A DNA stretch of 64,000 nucleotides from contig JABJAH010000066.1 of NCBI GenBank assembly GCA_018666155.1, positions 20,783-84,782 of the forward strand, read 5' to 3'. Shown one piece after another: positions 42,289 to 51,578 of this stretch (position 1 is its first letter; every line of letters begins with the position of its first letter). The notes below the pieces were generated by a model, which saw only the letters and a program-made list of their open reading frames with translations, had not been told where the DNA came from and did not search any database. The translations under genes and the position numbers were made by a program. Origin of the DNA: Rhodospirillaceae bacterium. GTDB lineage: Bacteria; Pseudomonadota; Alphaproteobacteria; Rhodospirillales; Rhodospirillaceae.

Positions 42289-43410
42289 ATGGATCAAGCC
42301 ACCCAAAACCTCACCGAACACAGCCGAGAAAACGCCTTCGTGCATCCCGATGCGCGACGGGGGCGCGGCACAGTCACTAACCGTGCGGGACGCTACGAAC
42401 GCCAGCGCCTGACCAATGCGGACGATGGTTGGGACAATTTAGACAAGGAACCTGAGGTCCTACGCACCCAGGTGCTGCGCGATACGACGCGCGGTATATT
42501 GTCCCGCAATCAATCACCAGACATTCCCTTTGACCGCTCTATTAACCCGTATCGCGGCTGTGAACATGGCTGCGTGTATTGCTTCGCCCGGCCGACCCAT
42601 GCGTTTCTCGGTCTCTCCGCTGGATTAGATTTTGAAACCAAAATTTTCGTTAAACCCGATGCGGCGAACCTCCTGGAAACAGAACTGCGTAAGCCGAATT
42701 ATCGTCCCCAAGTGATTGCTATGGGGACCAATACGGACCCTTACCAACCGCTCGAGAAAGAACGAAAGATCACACGGTCTATTCTTGAAGTGTTGGCGCG
42801 CTTCAAGCATCCAGTCTCGATTCTCACGAAATCAAATCTGGTAACCCGAGATCTCGATATTTTGGGTCCGATGGCGGAACAAGGTTTGGCCAAGGTCTCG
42901 CTGTCGATCACCACGTTGGACCATCGGCTAGCGCGATCGATGGAACCCCGTGCTTCGACGCCTGGACGGCGCCTAGACGCGATCAAGAAATTGAAAGCGG
43001 CTGGTGTACCGACCGGTGTAATGTTTGCCCCCGCGATCCCCGGCCTCAACGATCAAGAAATGGAAGCCGTGCTTGAAGCGGCGGTAGATGCCGGCGTCGA
43101 TGAAGGCGGCTATGTCGTTCTGCGGTTGCCGCTCGAAGTGAAAGACCTGTTCCAAGAATGGCTGGCAGAGAACACCCCTCACCGGGCCGGTCGGATTATG
43201 GCGCTGATCCGATCCATGAATGATGGGCGGGATTATCACCCAGCGTGGGGAAGTCGCCAGGTTGGCCGAGGACCCTATGCCGATGCCTTATCGAAGCGGT
43301 TTAGTCTGGCTGCAAGACGGCTGAGACTGAACGCCAGCGCGCGCGGTCTAACCACGACCAAGTTCCGCGTGCCAACGGACAAACGGGGCTGCCAACTGAC
43401 GTTGTTCTAG
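42289..43410 (+). CDS. PA0069-family radical SAM protein (SplB-like)
   Basis: A 373-residue radical SAM enzyme. The cluster motif is CEHGCVYC at residues 89-96 (NPYRGCEHGCVYCFARPTH). Further motifs: YQPLEKERKITRSILEVL, SILTKSNLVTRDLDIL, SLSITTLDHRLARSMEPR and GVMFAPAIPGLND. The family is related to spore photoproduct lyase and is suspected in DNA damage repair; the LexA box upstream supports DNA-damage control. No sequence-level proof of the reaction. Confidence 0.85.
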   Translation: MDQATQNLTEHSRENAFVHPDARRGRGTVTNRAGRYERQRLTNADDGWDNLDKEPEVLRTQVLRDTTRGILSRNQSPDIPFDRSINPYRGCEHGCVYCFARPTHAFLGLSAGLDFETKIFVKPDAANLLETELRKPNYRPQVIAMGTNTDPYQPLEKERKITRSILEVLARFKHPVSILTKSNLVTRDLDILGPMAEQGLAKVSLSITTLDHRLARSMEPRASTPGRRLDAIKKLKAAGVPTGVMFAPAIPGLNDQEMEAVLEAAVDAGVDEGGYVVLRLPLEVKDLFQEWLAENTPHRAGRIMALIRSMNDGRDYHPAWGSRQVGRGPYADALSKRFSLAARRLRLNASARGLTTTKFRVPTDKRGCQLTLF

Positions 43411-43415
43411 AGCCG

Positions 43416-44012
43416 TTACTCAGCAGGATTCGCAGACGTGCTTTTGTCTGAACCGAGGCGCGGCAACATGCGAGTGAGAATGTCGTCCTTTTCAAAAAAG
43501 TGATGCCATAGGGCGGACGCTGCGTGTAACGCAACCATCCCCGCTAGCGCCCAACCACCGACAAAGTGAATCCAATAGGTAACCGTCGATATGGTTTCGT
43601 TCTTCGGCACGACGTTGGGTACAACAAACAACCAAAACAGCTCGAAGCGTGAACCAACGGATGCCGACGCGGAGTATCCCGCCACCGGCACCAACAAAAT
43701 CAACATGTAGATCAGACCATGCACGCTAAAGGTCAGGTTGCGCTGCCACTGGGGCGTGTCCGACGGCAGTTCCGGGCGCGTACCGCAGAAAGCCCAAACA
43801 AGCCGGATGACGATGAGGATCAATGCAATCATGCCGATCGACTTATGCAAAGGAGTCAGGAACTGCCACATCTCTGGGTCACCGAGGACATCGACTTCCA
43901 GAGTCGATATCCATTGGGCGATCACGATGTTGCATATGATGAGTAGCGCGATCGACCAGTGAAGCGCCTTGGTCACGCTGCCCCATAGCTGATTTGTATT
44001 GTGTGCTGCCAC
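43416..44012 (-). CDS. Cytochrome b561 / b-type cytochrome
   Basis: A 198-residue inner-membrane protein with about four hydrophobic segments and paired His ligands: KALHWSIALL, PLHKSIGMIAL, FSVHGLIYML and ALHAASALWHHFF. GTG start at 44012. The family shuttles electrons between quinol and a periplasmic partner; the partner is not identified here. Its stop at 43416 lies 6 bases from the convergent radical SAM stop. Confidence 0.88.
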   Translation of the reverse strand: MAAHNTNQLWGSVTKALHWSIALLIICNIVIAQWISTLEVDVLGDPEMWQFLTPLHKSIGMIALILIVIRLVWAFCGTRPELPSDTPQWQRNLTFSVHGLIYMLILLVPVAGYSASASVGSRFELFWLFVVPNVVPKNETISTVTYWIHFVGGWALAGMVALHAASALWHHFFEKDDILTRMLPRLGSDKSTSANPAE

Positions 44013-44124
44013 GCCTTTGCCCCCCGCTTGACCGAGACGACCTCAATAACACTTAACCCTATCATCGGATGGCATTTGAAGGCCAAGATAAGCCCCTAAA
44101 CTGCAACGAGCAGGAGAGACGGCG

Positions 44125-45018
44125 ATGATGAAACAGGTTTTTATACTATTAGCAGCAGCGACCCTGCTTTCGGGCGCTGCCGTGGCGGAGGATGATGTGA
44201 TCTATAAAAAGGGCTACGTGGATGGGCCATACGGACAAATTCATTACCATTCAGCCAGACCCGCTGATGGTGACGGCGACAAAACGCCGCTGGTCTTTTT
44301 CCATCAGAATCCCAAGTCTGCAGAAGAGTATCGCCCGCTCTTAGAAATCGTCGGCCGCGACCGATTGGCGTTAGCATTTGACACACCTGGCTACGGTGAA
44401 TCTGCCCGGCCAGACTCACCGCCAGACATGGCAGGCATCGCCAACGCTATGGCTGACGCCTTGGATGCTTTGGGATATGGCAAAGGCGGTACAGGACCTG
44501 TCGATGTCTTCGGCTTTCATACTGGGGTCTTCATTGCGTCCGAGCTAGCCGTCATACGGCCTGACCTGGTGCGTCGTGTGGTGATGTCTGGCATTGCTTA
44601 CTACGACCTAGAAGCACGCGCTAAACGGCTCGCTAACCTGCCGACCGATAAGACCCTGCCGGAAGATGGAACATTCATTATGCACCGGTGGTACTTGATG
44701 GTGATCAACCGGGCTGACGGTGTCTCACTTGAAAGAGCGGCAAAGATATTCCTAGAGGATATTCGTTCCTTGGATAAATCCTGGTTCGCCTATCACGCTG
44801 TCTGGACATACGCACCTGAAGAGCGTTTCCCTTTGATCAAGCAACCCATTCTGGTTTTGCAGCCCCATGAAATGTTGTTAGACCATTCCCGGAGGGCGCA
44901 GAAGGAACTTATGCCCCAAGCCGACATGATTGAGTTGCCCGATATCACTACGAGTGTGTTTGAAACAGGCTCGGAGGAAATTGGCAGCGCTTTAACAACA
45001 TGGTTGGATAAGCCCTAG
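44125..45018 (+). CDS. Exported alpha/beta-hydrolase-fold protein with GxHxG elbow (second copy)
   Basis: A 297-residue alpha/beta-hydrolase fold with a signal peptide (VFILLAAATLLSGAAVAEDD). Oxyanion segment FFHQNPKSAEEY; elbow region DVFGFHTGVFIASELA, where the nucleophile position is His instead of Ser. No canonical base His after the last strand (ELPDITTSVFETG). It resembles the protein at 30761. The stop overlaps the GTG start of the TRAP-type binding protein by one base, so they are translated together. Confidence 0.78.
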   Translation: MMKQVFILLAAATLLSGAAVAEDDVIYKKGYVDGPYGQIHYHSARPADGDGDKTPLVFFHQNPKSAEEYRPLLEIVGRDRLALAFDTPGYGESARPDSPPDMAGIANAMADALDALGYGKGGTGPVDVFGFHTGVFIASELAVIRPDLVRRVVMSGIAYYDLEARAKRLANLPTDKTLPEDGTFIMHRWYLMVINRADGVSLERAAKIFLEDIRSLDKSWFAYHAVWTYAPEERFPLIKQPILVLQPHEMLLDHSRRAQKELMPQADMIELPDITTSVFETGSEEIGSALTTWLDKP

Positions 45019-46010
45019 TGAGACGCTTCGCTGTCCTGGTGTGCCTGTGCAGCTGGGTCTCCCCTGCGCAGGCGGAAGAGGTCCAGATTGGTGGCTTCAT
45101 TATCCCGGGCTCACCGGCGGCAACCCTGTTTTACGACTACGCCGAACGCCTTGCTGCGGACTCAAATGGTTCTCTTGAACCGCAATTGCTTATTCATGGC
45201 GAAGGCGGACCGGAAGAACAGATTCTCTCCGGTGTAAGACGGGGTCGCATCAAGATTGCGTCGCTTTCGAGCTTAGTGCTGTCAAACATTGTTCCTGAGA
45301 TTGCCTACCTTGGTGCGCCCTTCTTGTTCGATACCAAGGAAGAGTTTGATTACGTCGTCGACACCGTTTTCTTCGAGCTCTTTGGCCCACTGATGCAAGA
45401 GCGCGGCCTGACAATCATGCGTTGGCTCGACCTCGGCGGACAGAACATCTATGCGACCAAGCCGATCCTCTGGCCGAAAGATGCCGTCGGTATGCGCCTA
45501 CGCTCAACGCAGGATATCGCCGCGAGGATGTTTCTTGAATCCATCGGTGCTGACGTTATCTACATCACCAGCCCCGAAACCATTCCGGGGTTACAGACCG
45601 GGATGATCGACGGTGGGCTTACACCGACAGTCGCCTACACGGGAACCGGCTTGGTTTCCGAGGCTCCTCACTTTAATTTGACCCAACATTTCTTTCTCGG
45701 TGGATTTTTGCTCGCCAATACCAAGTGGCTAGAGGGGCTCACTGACCGGGAGCAGAGAATCATCATTGACACCTTCGCCAGCACACAAGTCGTCCGCCAA
45801 ACCATTGCAGGCATGAATGCGGCAGGTTTGGCCTCCGCCGCCGAAGAAGGGTTTACAGCCCATTCGTTCTCCGCTGAGCAGCGGGCGGCATGGAAAGCGG
45901 CATCCGTCGGCACCCATGGCCCGTTGATGAGCGAGATCGGTGGGCGCACTCAGGACGTGGCCGATGCCATCCAAGTTGGTCGGGCCGCCTACGCCGCAGG
46001 AGCGCGCTAG
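45018..46010 (+). CDS. TRAP transporter solute-binding protein (DctP family)
   Basis: A 330-residue periplasmic binding protein with GTG start and signal peptide (AVLVCLCSWVSPAQAEE). DctP motifs: GEGGPEEQILSGVRRGRI, IAYLGAPFLFDTKEEFDYVV and VGMRLRSTQDIAARM. Members bind organic acids and act with DctQM; no dctQ or dctM gene is in the window. It overlaps the alpha/beta-hydrolase gene by one base, suggesting that the hydrolase and binder share a ligand. Confidence 0.83.
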   Translation: MRRFAVLVCLCSWVSPAQAEEVQIGGFIIPGSPAATLFYDYAERLAADSNGSLEPQLLIHGEGGPEEQILSGVRRGRIKIASLSSLVLSNIVPEIAYLGAPFLFDTKEEFDYVVDTVFFELFGPLMQERGLTIMRWLDLGGQNIYATKPILWPKDAVGMRLRSTQDIAARMFLESIGADVIYITSPETIPGLQTGMIDGGLTPTVAYTGTGLVSEAPHFNLTQHFFLGGFLLANTKWLEGLTDREQRIIIDTFASTQVVRQTIAGMNAAGLASAAEEGFTAHSFSAEQRAAWKAASVGTHGPLMSEIGGRTQDVADAIQVGRAAYAAGAR

Positions 46011-46016
46011 AAAAAA

Positions 46017-48668
46017 CTAATCCTCGTGATCGTGTTCATCGAACCGAGAGAACTCCGCCTGCATCGTGGTTGAGAAGAACAGACTGTTGAGAAACAGCTT
46101 GTTCGGACCAAACCACCAGGCGCGAAAATTCGGGTTATCCGACATCAGCACGACCGCCCCTCGCCCCCGTCTCTCCGCTAAGACGGAGGCCGCACCGGCT
46201 ACCTTCTCAACATTCTCAGCGCTGGCATAACCACTCAGCAGAGGGGAGTCCGTGTACTGGGCGACCGTGCCAAAAGGATTCTTCGAGCGCCCCAGAATAA
46301 TCCGGTTTTCTCGATATGATGGCAGCACCCTAGACGTATATCCAAAGCCCAGCGGATGAGTGATATCCAGATCGGTCTCAAAAATAGTGCCGCGAATGCG
46401 CTGGGCCTGTTCCTGGTTTTCTTTATCCGCATAGTCGCGACGATCAGCCAGGGGCGCATCCTCATCTTTGCGCGGAGTTGGAGCGCCAAAACCGACGACA
46501 GCAAAGTCGTCAATGACCTCGACATCCATAAAGCCTTTTTCGACGGCCCAAAGGGCTGCACGCTTGACGGCAACGAGTGTGCCTCCGCCTTTGATCCAAC
46601 TGTCGATCTGCTTGATCTGTTCATCACTGACGGCTTTGTAATTCCCGTCCGGCAAAACAAGGTGCGTTAGACGAGACCAGTCAACGCCACGCAGAGCACC
46701 CAGGTCCCGCATCATCACAGGAATGTTCATGCGGTAATCCATCAAGTGCCAAAGCTCACCAGCATCGTAGAAGCGCACAGCTTCACCAATTGGCATTAGT
46801 ACCTGCGGCATCGTGACAGGGCGGGCATAATTGCCACCGAAGTCTATGCCTTGAGCTGTGCGACCGGTTATCGCCGCATGCACGGTGATGCCGTCTTCTT
46901 CGGCAATCGTCGACATTACGGTGTGTAACGCCTCCCCGGCTAACGGTTGACCGTCACCAACCGGAACAATGATAGAGCCGCGGCCCATCTCGACAGGCCC
47001 TTTGGTCGTCATCGCCGTGAACGGTTTAACGGCAACTTTCGCATGTCCGTCCACTTTGAGCAGCCGGGTCACAGCCCGTGGCGCATAATACCCATCCCAA
47101 GAGAATACATAGGCATAGGCCGCACGGTCCGGAGTTTCTTTCGCAGGAAAAGCTGGATCAACCTTGGCGCCGAGCATATCCGCACCCGCTGAAGAGAGGT
47201 CGGCATAGGTCAGACCGAAGGCCAGCGGTTTGGTCCATGTGGTCGAGTCGTAAAATACCACGTCGCCAAAGCGCGTACGGGTCTCGAACAGATTGCGAAT
47301 GACCCGGTAGGTGCGCTGGTTGGTGGGCACAATGTAACTATCGCCGGGCTGAAAGGTGTTGCCGTTCTGCCTGACCGTTCGACCGAGGCGAAAGACATCG
47401 ATATCGAGACGGTCAAGCATCTCAAGGAAGTGGTGCATGCGGGCATCGTCGCCGTTCGCCGTAAACACATATCCTTTTACCCGGTCGGCACTCGCCGCTT
47501 GGCGCGTGATTGCTCCGAACTCTTTTTGATAATTGAGAAGAGTTTCACGCAAATCCGACGACGCGCGGACCATCGAGACGGCGATATTGAAATGGCGCCG
47601 CACACGGGACGCAAAAGTGATGTCACCATTCGGGCTCTCGGCAACCAAACCTTCAAAGCCGCGGTTTTCAAACAGGAAGGCCACGCTGCCATTTAGCAGC
47701 GGGTAGTTGGACCCCATTGCCGGATTATAGTCGTCGAAAAACTCTTCCGAGTAGTAGAGCTCTTGATTGGTATCGAGATATTCTTGAGCGTAATTACCGA
47801 CAGTGCGGGTGAGCTCGGTCGCACGCTCAGGTATGTAGGGGTTGCGCTGCGACGCGATTCCGGGGCTGAAAAAATACGTCGAATCTATATTCATTTCATG
47901 AAAGTCGATGTGAAGGTTCGGCTTCCATTTTTGATATTGTGCGCCCCAGGCTTGGGACTCTGGCTGAGTCCGCGCGATCCATTGACGATTAAGGTCAAAC
48001 CAATAGTGATTGGTCCGGCCACGCGGCCAAGTGCCGTTGTGTTCGGCGTGCTGGAGGTTGGCCACCGGCGCCTCACCCCTATAGGTGTTCAGGGACGTCG
48101 ACGCGCGATTGTAACCGTCTGGGTTCAACACGGGCACAAGCAGAACAACGGTATTCTCAAGTTGGGCAACAGACGCCGGGTCACGCGCGGCAGCGAGGTG
48201 ATAGACGGTCAGAACCGCCGCATCCATAGAACTGACTTCGTCGCCATGCACACCAAACCCAAGCCAAGTGATCGTGGGCATGTCATCGGTAATTGTTTGC
48301 GACGAGTCTGGATCACTCAAGGCGAGATGTTGCTCCCGTATCTCATCAATGCGCGAGAGGTTTTCTGGAGAAGAAATAGTGAGCAGATGAATCGGTCGCT
48401 GCTCGTGAGACCCACCAATGATCTCCAACGAAACGCGATCCGATAGATCCGCAATGGTTTGGATGTACTGACTTACGGCTCCGGGATTAGAAACGTAGTC
48501 GCCAGTGTCATACCCAAGGACGTCGGACGGCGTTGGAATGGCGGAATCATACTGAGCACCGGTGGGTTTGAAGTACGAGATATCTTCGGCGACTGCCGCA
48601 GCCTGTATCGAAAGCGCGCATACAAACGACAGCAATACTGCCCTGAGTTTACTCTTGAGTTTTTTCAC
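46017..48668 (-). CDS. Large M14-family zinc carboxypeptidase
   Basis: An 883-residue exported peptidase with a signal peptide (VLLSFVCALSIQAAAVAED). The zinc motif is H141-x-x-E144 (VHGDEVSSMDAAV) with a later His (LHIDFHEMN, about 253/257), and the catalytic Glu334 in FLFENRGF. M14 domain about 40-400; the C-terminal 480 residues form extra beta-rich and Rossmann-like segments. GTG start at 48668 after GGGGAAAG. Divergent from the TonB receptor gene, which may take up what it releases (inference). Confidence 0.87.
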   Translation of the reverse strand: MKKLKSKLRAVLLSFVCALSIQAAAVAEDISYFKPTGAQYDSAIPTPSDVLGYDTGDYVSNPGAVSQYIQTIADLSDRVSLEIIGGSHEQRPIHLLTISSPENLSRIDEIREQHLALSDPDSSQTITDDMPTITWLGFGVHGDEVSSMDAAVLTVYHLAAARDPASVAQLENTVVLLVPVLNPDGYNRASTSLNTYRGEAPVANLQHAEHNGTWPRGRTNHYWFDLNRQWIARTQPESQAWGAQYQKWKPNLHIDFHEMNIDSTYFFSPGIASQRNPYIPERATELTRTVGNYAQEYLDTNQELYYSEEFFDDYNPAMGSNYPLLNGSVAFLFENRGFEGLVAESPNGDITFASRVRRHFNIAVSMVRASSDLRETLLNYQKEFGAITRQAASADRVKGYVFTANGDDARMHHFLEMLDRLDIDVFRLGRTVRQNGNTFQPGDSYIVPTNQRTYRVIRNLFETRTRFGDVVFYDSTTWTKPLAFGLTYADLSSAGADMLGAKVDPAFPAKETPDRAAYAYVFSWDGYYAPRAVTRLLKVDGHAKVAVKPFTAMTTKGPVEMGRGSIIVPVGDGQPLAGEALHTVMSTIAEEDGITVHAAITGRTAQGIDFGGNYARPVTMPQVLMPIGEAVRFYDAGELWHLMDYRMNIPVMMRDLGALRGVDWSRLTHLVLPDGNYKAVSDEQIKQIDSWIKGGGTLVAVKRAALWAVEKGFMDVEVIDDFAVVGFGAPTPRKDEDAPLADRRDYADKENQEQAQRIRGTIFETDLDITHPLGFGYTSRVLPSYRENRIILGRSKNPFGTVAQYTDSPLLSGYASAENVEKVAGAASVLAERRGRGAVVLMSDNPNFRAWWFGPNKLFLNSLFFSTTMQAEFSRFDEHDHED

Positions 48669-49040
48669 ATCTTTCCCCTATTTGCCCGAAAGCAGACAAA
48701 TCAGCTGACAAACCTGTCCGTTGTTCTTTTCAGCCATGAACCCTAAAGGGTCAAAGCCTGTTCCAGGAACGGTTTTTGGAGATCGCCCGTTGAGCGACAG
48801 ACAGTGAAACCACTGAATTTGTCCGTGTTGGAAGTGCCACAGTCCTATGGAAACCGCCTAATGCGAGGATTACCGCAGGGTCGCGCATTGCAACTGTCCA
48901 GGTTTGGGGTAGTTTTCAAGGGCAAGCCAATGGCCGCCCGCGAGGCAACGACCTCGCCTAGACATCCAAATGCCCGATGTCGACGTATCCATTCCACGTG
49001 TTCCGATTAACGGGACCGTATTTTTTAGGAGAGAAAACCA
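48669..49040. other. Divergent intergenic region between M14 peptidase and TonB receptor
   Basis: About 370 bases with no gene that I can support. A possible plus-strand promoter is TTGCAA (48889-48894) and TAGTTT (48911-48916), 16 bases apart. A 6-bp hairpin GCGAGG / CCTCGC lies at 48941-48958, about 80 bases upstream of the receptor start, and could be part of its leader. No regulator gene is adjacent. Confidence 0.3.
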
Positions 49041-51506
49041 GTGAATCGCTCACCACTGAAAAAAGCATTTCTGCTTTCGACCAGTGCACTGTTGATAGGC
49101 TCGGTATGGGCTACCCCATCCCAGGCTCAACAGTTCGCCATCGAAGAAATCATCGTGACAGCCCGTCAGCGTTCAGAATCGCTGCAGGACGTCCCCGCCA
49201 GCATCACCGCATTCACATCCGAGCAGCTCGAACGCGCCGGTGTGCAACGTGCCGCTGACTTTATTAATTTGACGCCAGGTGTGACCATCGTCGACGCCGC
49301 CGAAGTCGGCGACACACAGGTCAACATCCGCGGCATCAACGGTGCCCGTGACGCTGAAAACAGTTTTGCCCTGATCATCGACGGCATTCTGCACACCAAT
49401 CCAGCGGCACTGAACCGCGAGTATTCCAACCTGCAACAGATCGAAATTCTGAAGGGGCCACAGGGCGCCATCTACGGTCGTAACGCAGCGGCCGGCGCAA
49501 TTATCATCACCAACAAGAAGCCTGGCGATGAGTTTGAAGGCGAAGTCAAAATCTCCGGCGCCAATGACAATACGTATTACGCATCAGCCTACGCCGCCGG
49601 GCCCCTCAGCGACACGATCAGCATGGGCGTCCAAGCTGATTGGCGCGATACGGATGGGTTTTACTTCAACGAAACCCGGAATGAGAAAAACGTCGACGAT
49701 TTCGAAAACTGGAATATTTCAACACGCTTTGTCATCGACACCAGCGAAACATCATCCCTGGACGTTAAGGCCCGCTACGGTGAAGTTGATGCCGCAGCGA
49801 TTTCCTTTAACCCCGCGTTTGCCGCGAGCTTCCTGGCTGATTTGTTTGGCAGCCCGCTTTTGTTCGAAGATGTGAACGATCATAACTTCCAGTTCGTCAA
49901 CCAGCTCGACTCCTTCAACACACAAAAGACCATCGAGATCTCTGCGAAGTATGATGCGGAATATGATTGGGGCACATTGACGGCCTGGGGATTGTACTCA
50001 GATATCGAGAACGCCTTAGCCGCTGACGGCACATCCGGCGCTTTCGGCTTCTTCTTCAACGAACCAAGCTGCATCGCCAGCGTTGATGCATTGAACGCGG
50101 CTGGCACCACACTGCCAGCTCCTCAGTTCCTTGGACCAACCGCCGCGCAATCCATTCTAGGGCCCTACACAGCAACCAGTTGTGATGGCACCCAATATCA
50201 AGAACGCTTCCAGGACGATATCAGCTTTGAGATTCGTCTCGCCTCCCCCGCAGACCAAGATCTGCGTTGGTTGGTTGGGGCGTACTACCTCGATCTCAAT
50301 CGTCGTGTTGGTGTCAACACCGGCATCGAAGATGTGACGGAAATCATTCCTCAGCTGTTCATCCCGGCCGGTCAACCCAATGCAACCGACCAGCTGGTCC
50401 ATGATAAGTTCGACAGCACGGTCTACGCGGCGTTCGGCAACATTGGCTATGACGTCAACGAAGACATCGAACTCACCGTCGCCCTTCGCTATGACCGTGA
50501 AGAGCGAAAAAGCACGAGCTTGGTTCCGACGGACGCTCGGTCAACTTACATCGATTTCAATCCTACTGATGGCTTCCAAGGTGGCGACCCGATCAACCCG
50601 GGTCTCAACCCAGCGATTAACCCATCGGGCGTAATCGCAGATGCTGAACGGTCCTTTGGCCAACTCCAACCCAAGATCAGCGTGACTTGGGACGTCGGCG
50701 ATGAAACAACGTTGTTTGCTAACTGGGGCATCGGCTTTAAATCGGGCGGCTTCAACAGCTCCGGGTCTCAAGCTACCATTGATTTATTCATCAATGATGC
50801 CTTTGGCACGAGCGTCGGCGTTGAGGACTTCTTCCGCAAGGAAACCTCAAGCGCGTTTGAAGCTGGCTTTAAAGGCAACTACCTCGATGGTCGATTGACC
50901 GTTGAAGGAGCCGGTTATTACACCAGTGTCGACGATATGCAGTTCTTCGAATTCTTCGTTGGTCCTTTTGGCTTGTTGCGTATCGTCAACAACATCGACG
51001 AAGTCGACATCTATGGTGTCGAATTCGCTGCCAATGCCGCGTTGTCCGAGAACTTCAGCGTCTTTGGTGGCTTCAACGTCCTTGATAGTGAAATCAAGGC
51101 CAACGCGGTGCGAACGGATACTGTCGGCAACAAGGCTCCCTATACGGCGGACTATACAATTAACGCCGGTGTCCAAGCTCAGTTCCCGATCACTGATCAG
51201 ATCGAGATTGTTGGTCGCGCGGACTACAGCCGAGTTGGACCAACATGGTTCCACACAGTGCAAGACCAAGACCAAGCCTCACTGTTTGCTACAGCCAACT
51301 ACGGCAAGACGCAAAGGAATGCCTATAACGTAGTCAACCTGCGTGTCGGCATTGAAGCTGAGAATTGGGCCATTACCGGGTTTGCCAAGAACTTGTTTGA
51401 CGAAGAATATCTCGAAGAGGTTATTCCTTCGCCTCAGTTCGGTGGTTCCTTCATTCACCCCGGCAATAAAGCCCGCTACGGTGTTGAGGTTCTGTATCGC
51501 TTCTAA
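49041..51506 (+). CDS. TonB-dependent outer-membrane receptor
   Basis: An 821-residue receptor with GTG start after AGGAG, a signal peptide (LLSTSALLIGSVWATPSQA) and the plug-domain opening FAIEEIIVTARQRSESLQDV. Plug motifs include NIRGINGARDAENSFALIID and ILKGPQGAIYGRNAAAGAI. Barrel strands recur to the C-terminus, which ends in Phe (ARYGVEVLYRF). Ligand unknown; gene order with the M14 peptidase suggests a peptide- or amino-acid-linked compound. Followed by a strong terminator. Confidence 0.93.
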   Translation: MNRSPLKKAFLLSTSALLIGSVWATPSQAQQFAIEEIIVTARQRSESLQDVPASITAFTSEQLERAGVQRAADFINLTPGVTIVDAAEVGDTQVNIRGINGARDAENSFALIIDGILHTNPAALNREYSNLQQIEILKGPQGAIYGRNAAAGAIIITNKKPGDEFEGEVKISGANDNTYYASAYAAGPLSDTISMGVQADWRDTDGFYFNETRNEKNVDDFENWNISTRFVIDTSETSSLDVKARYGEVDAAAISFNPAFAASFLADLFGSPLLFEDVNDHNFQFVNQLDSFNTQKTIEISAKYDAEYDWGTLTAWGLYSDIENALAADGTSGAFGFFFNEPSCIASVDALNAAGTTLPAPQFLGPTAAQSILGPYTATSCDGTQYQERFQDDISFEIRLASPADQDLRWLVGAYYLDLNRRVGVNTGIEDVTEIIPQLFIPAGQPNATDQLVHDKFDSTVYAAFGNIGYDVNEDIELTVALRYDREERKSTSLVPTDARSTYIDFNPTDGFQGGDPINPGLNPAINPSGVIADAERSFGQLQPKISVTWDVGDETTLFANWGIGFKSGGFNSSGSQATIDLFINDAFGTSVGVEDFFRKETSSAFEAGFKGNYLDGRLTVEGAGYYTSVDDMQFFEFFVGPFGLLRIVNNIDEVDIYGVEFAANAALSENFSVFGGFNVLDSEIKANAVRTDTVGNKAPYTADYTINAGVQAQFPITDQIEIVGRADYSRVGPTWFHTVQDQDQASLFATANYGKTQRNAYNVVNLRVGIEAENWAITGFAKNLFDEEYLEEVIPSPQFGGSFIHPGNKARYGVEVLYRF

Positions 51507-51530
51507 GCGAAACGAAAGACTTGAACTGGA

Positions 51531-51564
51531 AAGCGGCGGTCCCTTGGGCCGCCGCTTTTCTTTG
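51531..51564 (+). terminator. Rho-independent terminator of the TonB receptor gene
   Basis: A long stem, AAGCGGCGG with CCC against GGG with CCGCCGCTT, closed by a 2-base loop and one bulge, then TTTTCTTT. It lies 25 bases past the stop. Confidence 0.9.
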
Positions 51565-51578
51565 TAGAAATAGAAGTG

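Noticed and set aside
47763..48446. A 227-codon plus-strand frame inside the M14 peptidase
   Set aside because: Antisense to conserved zinc-binding sequence; no start signal.
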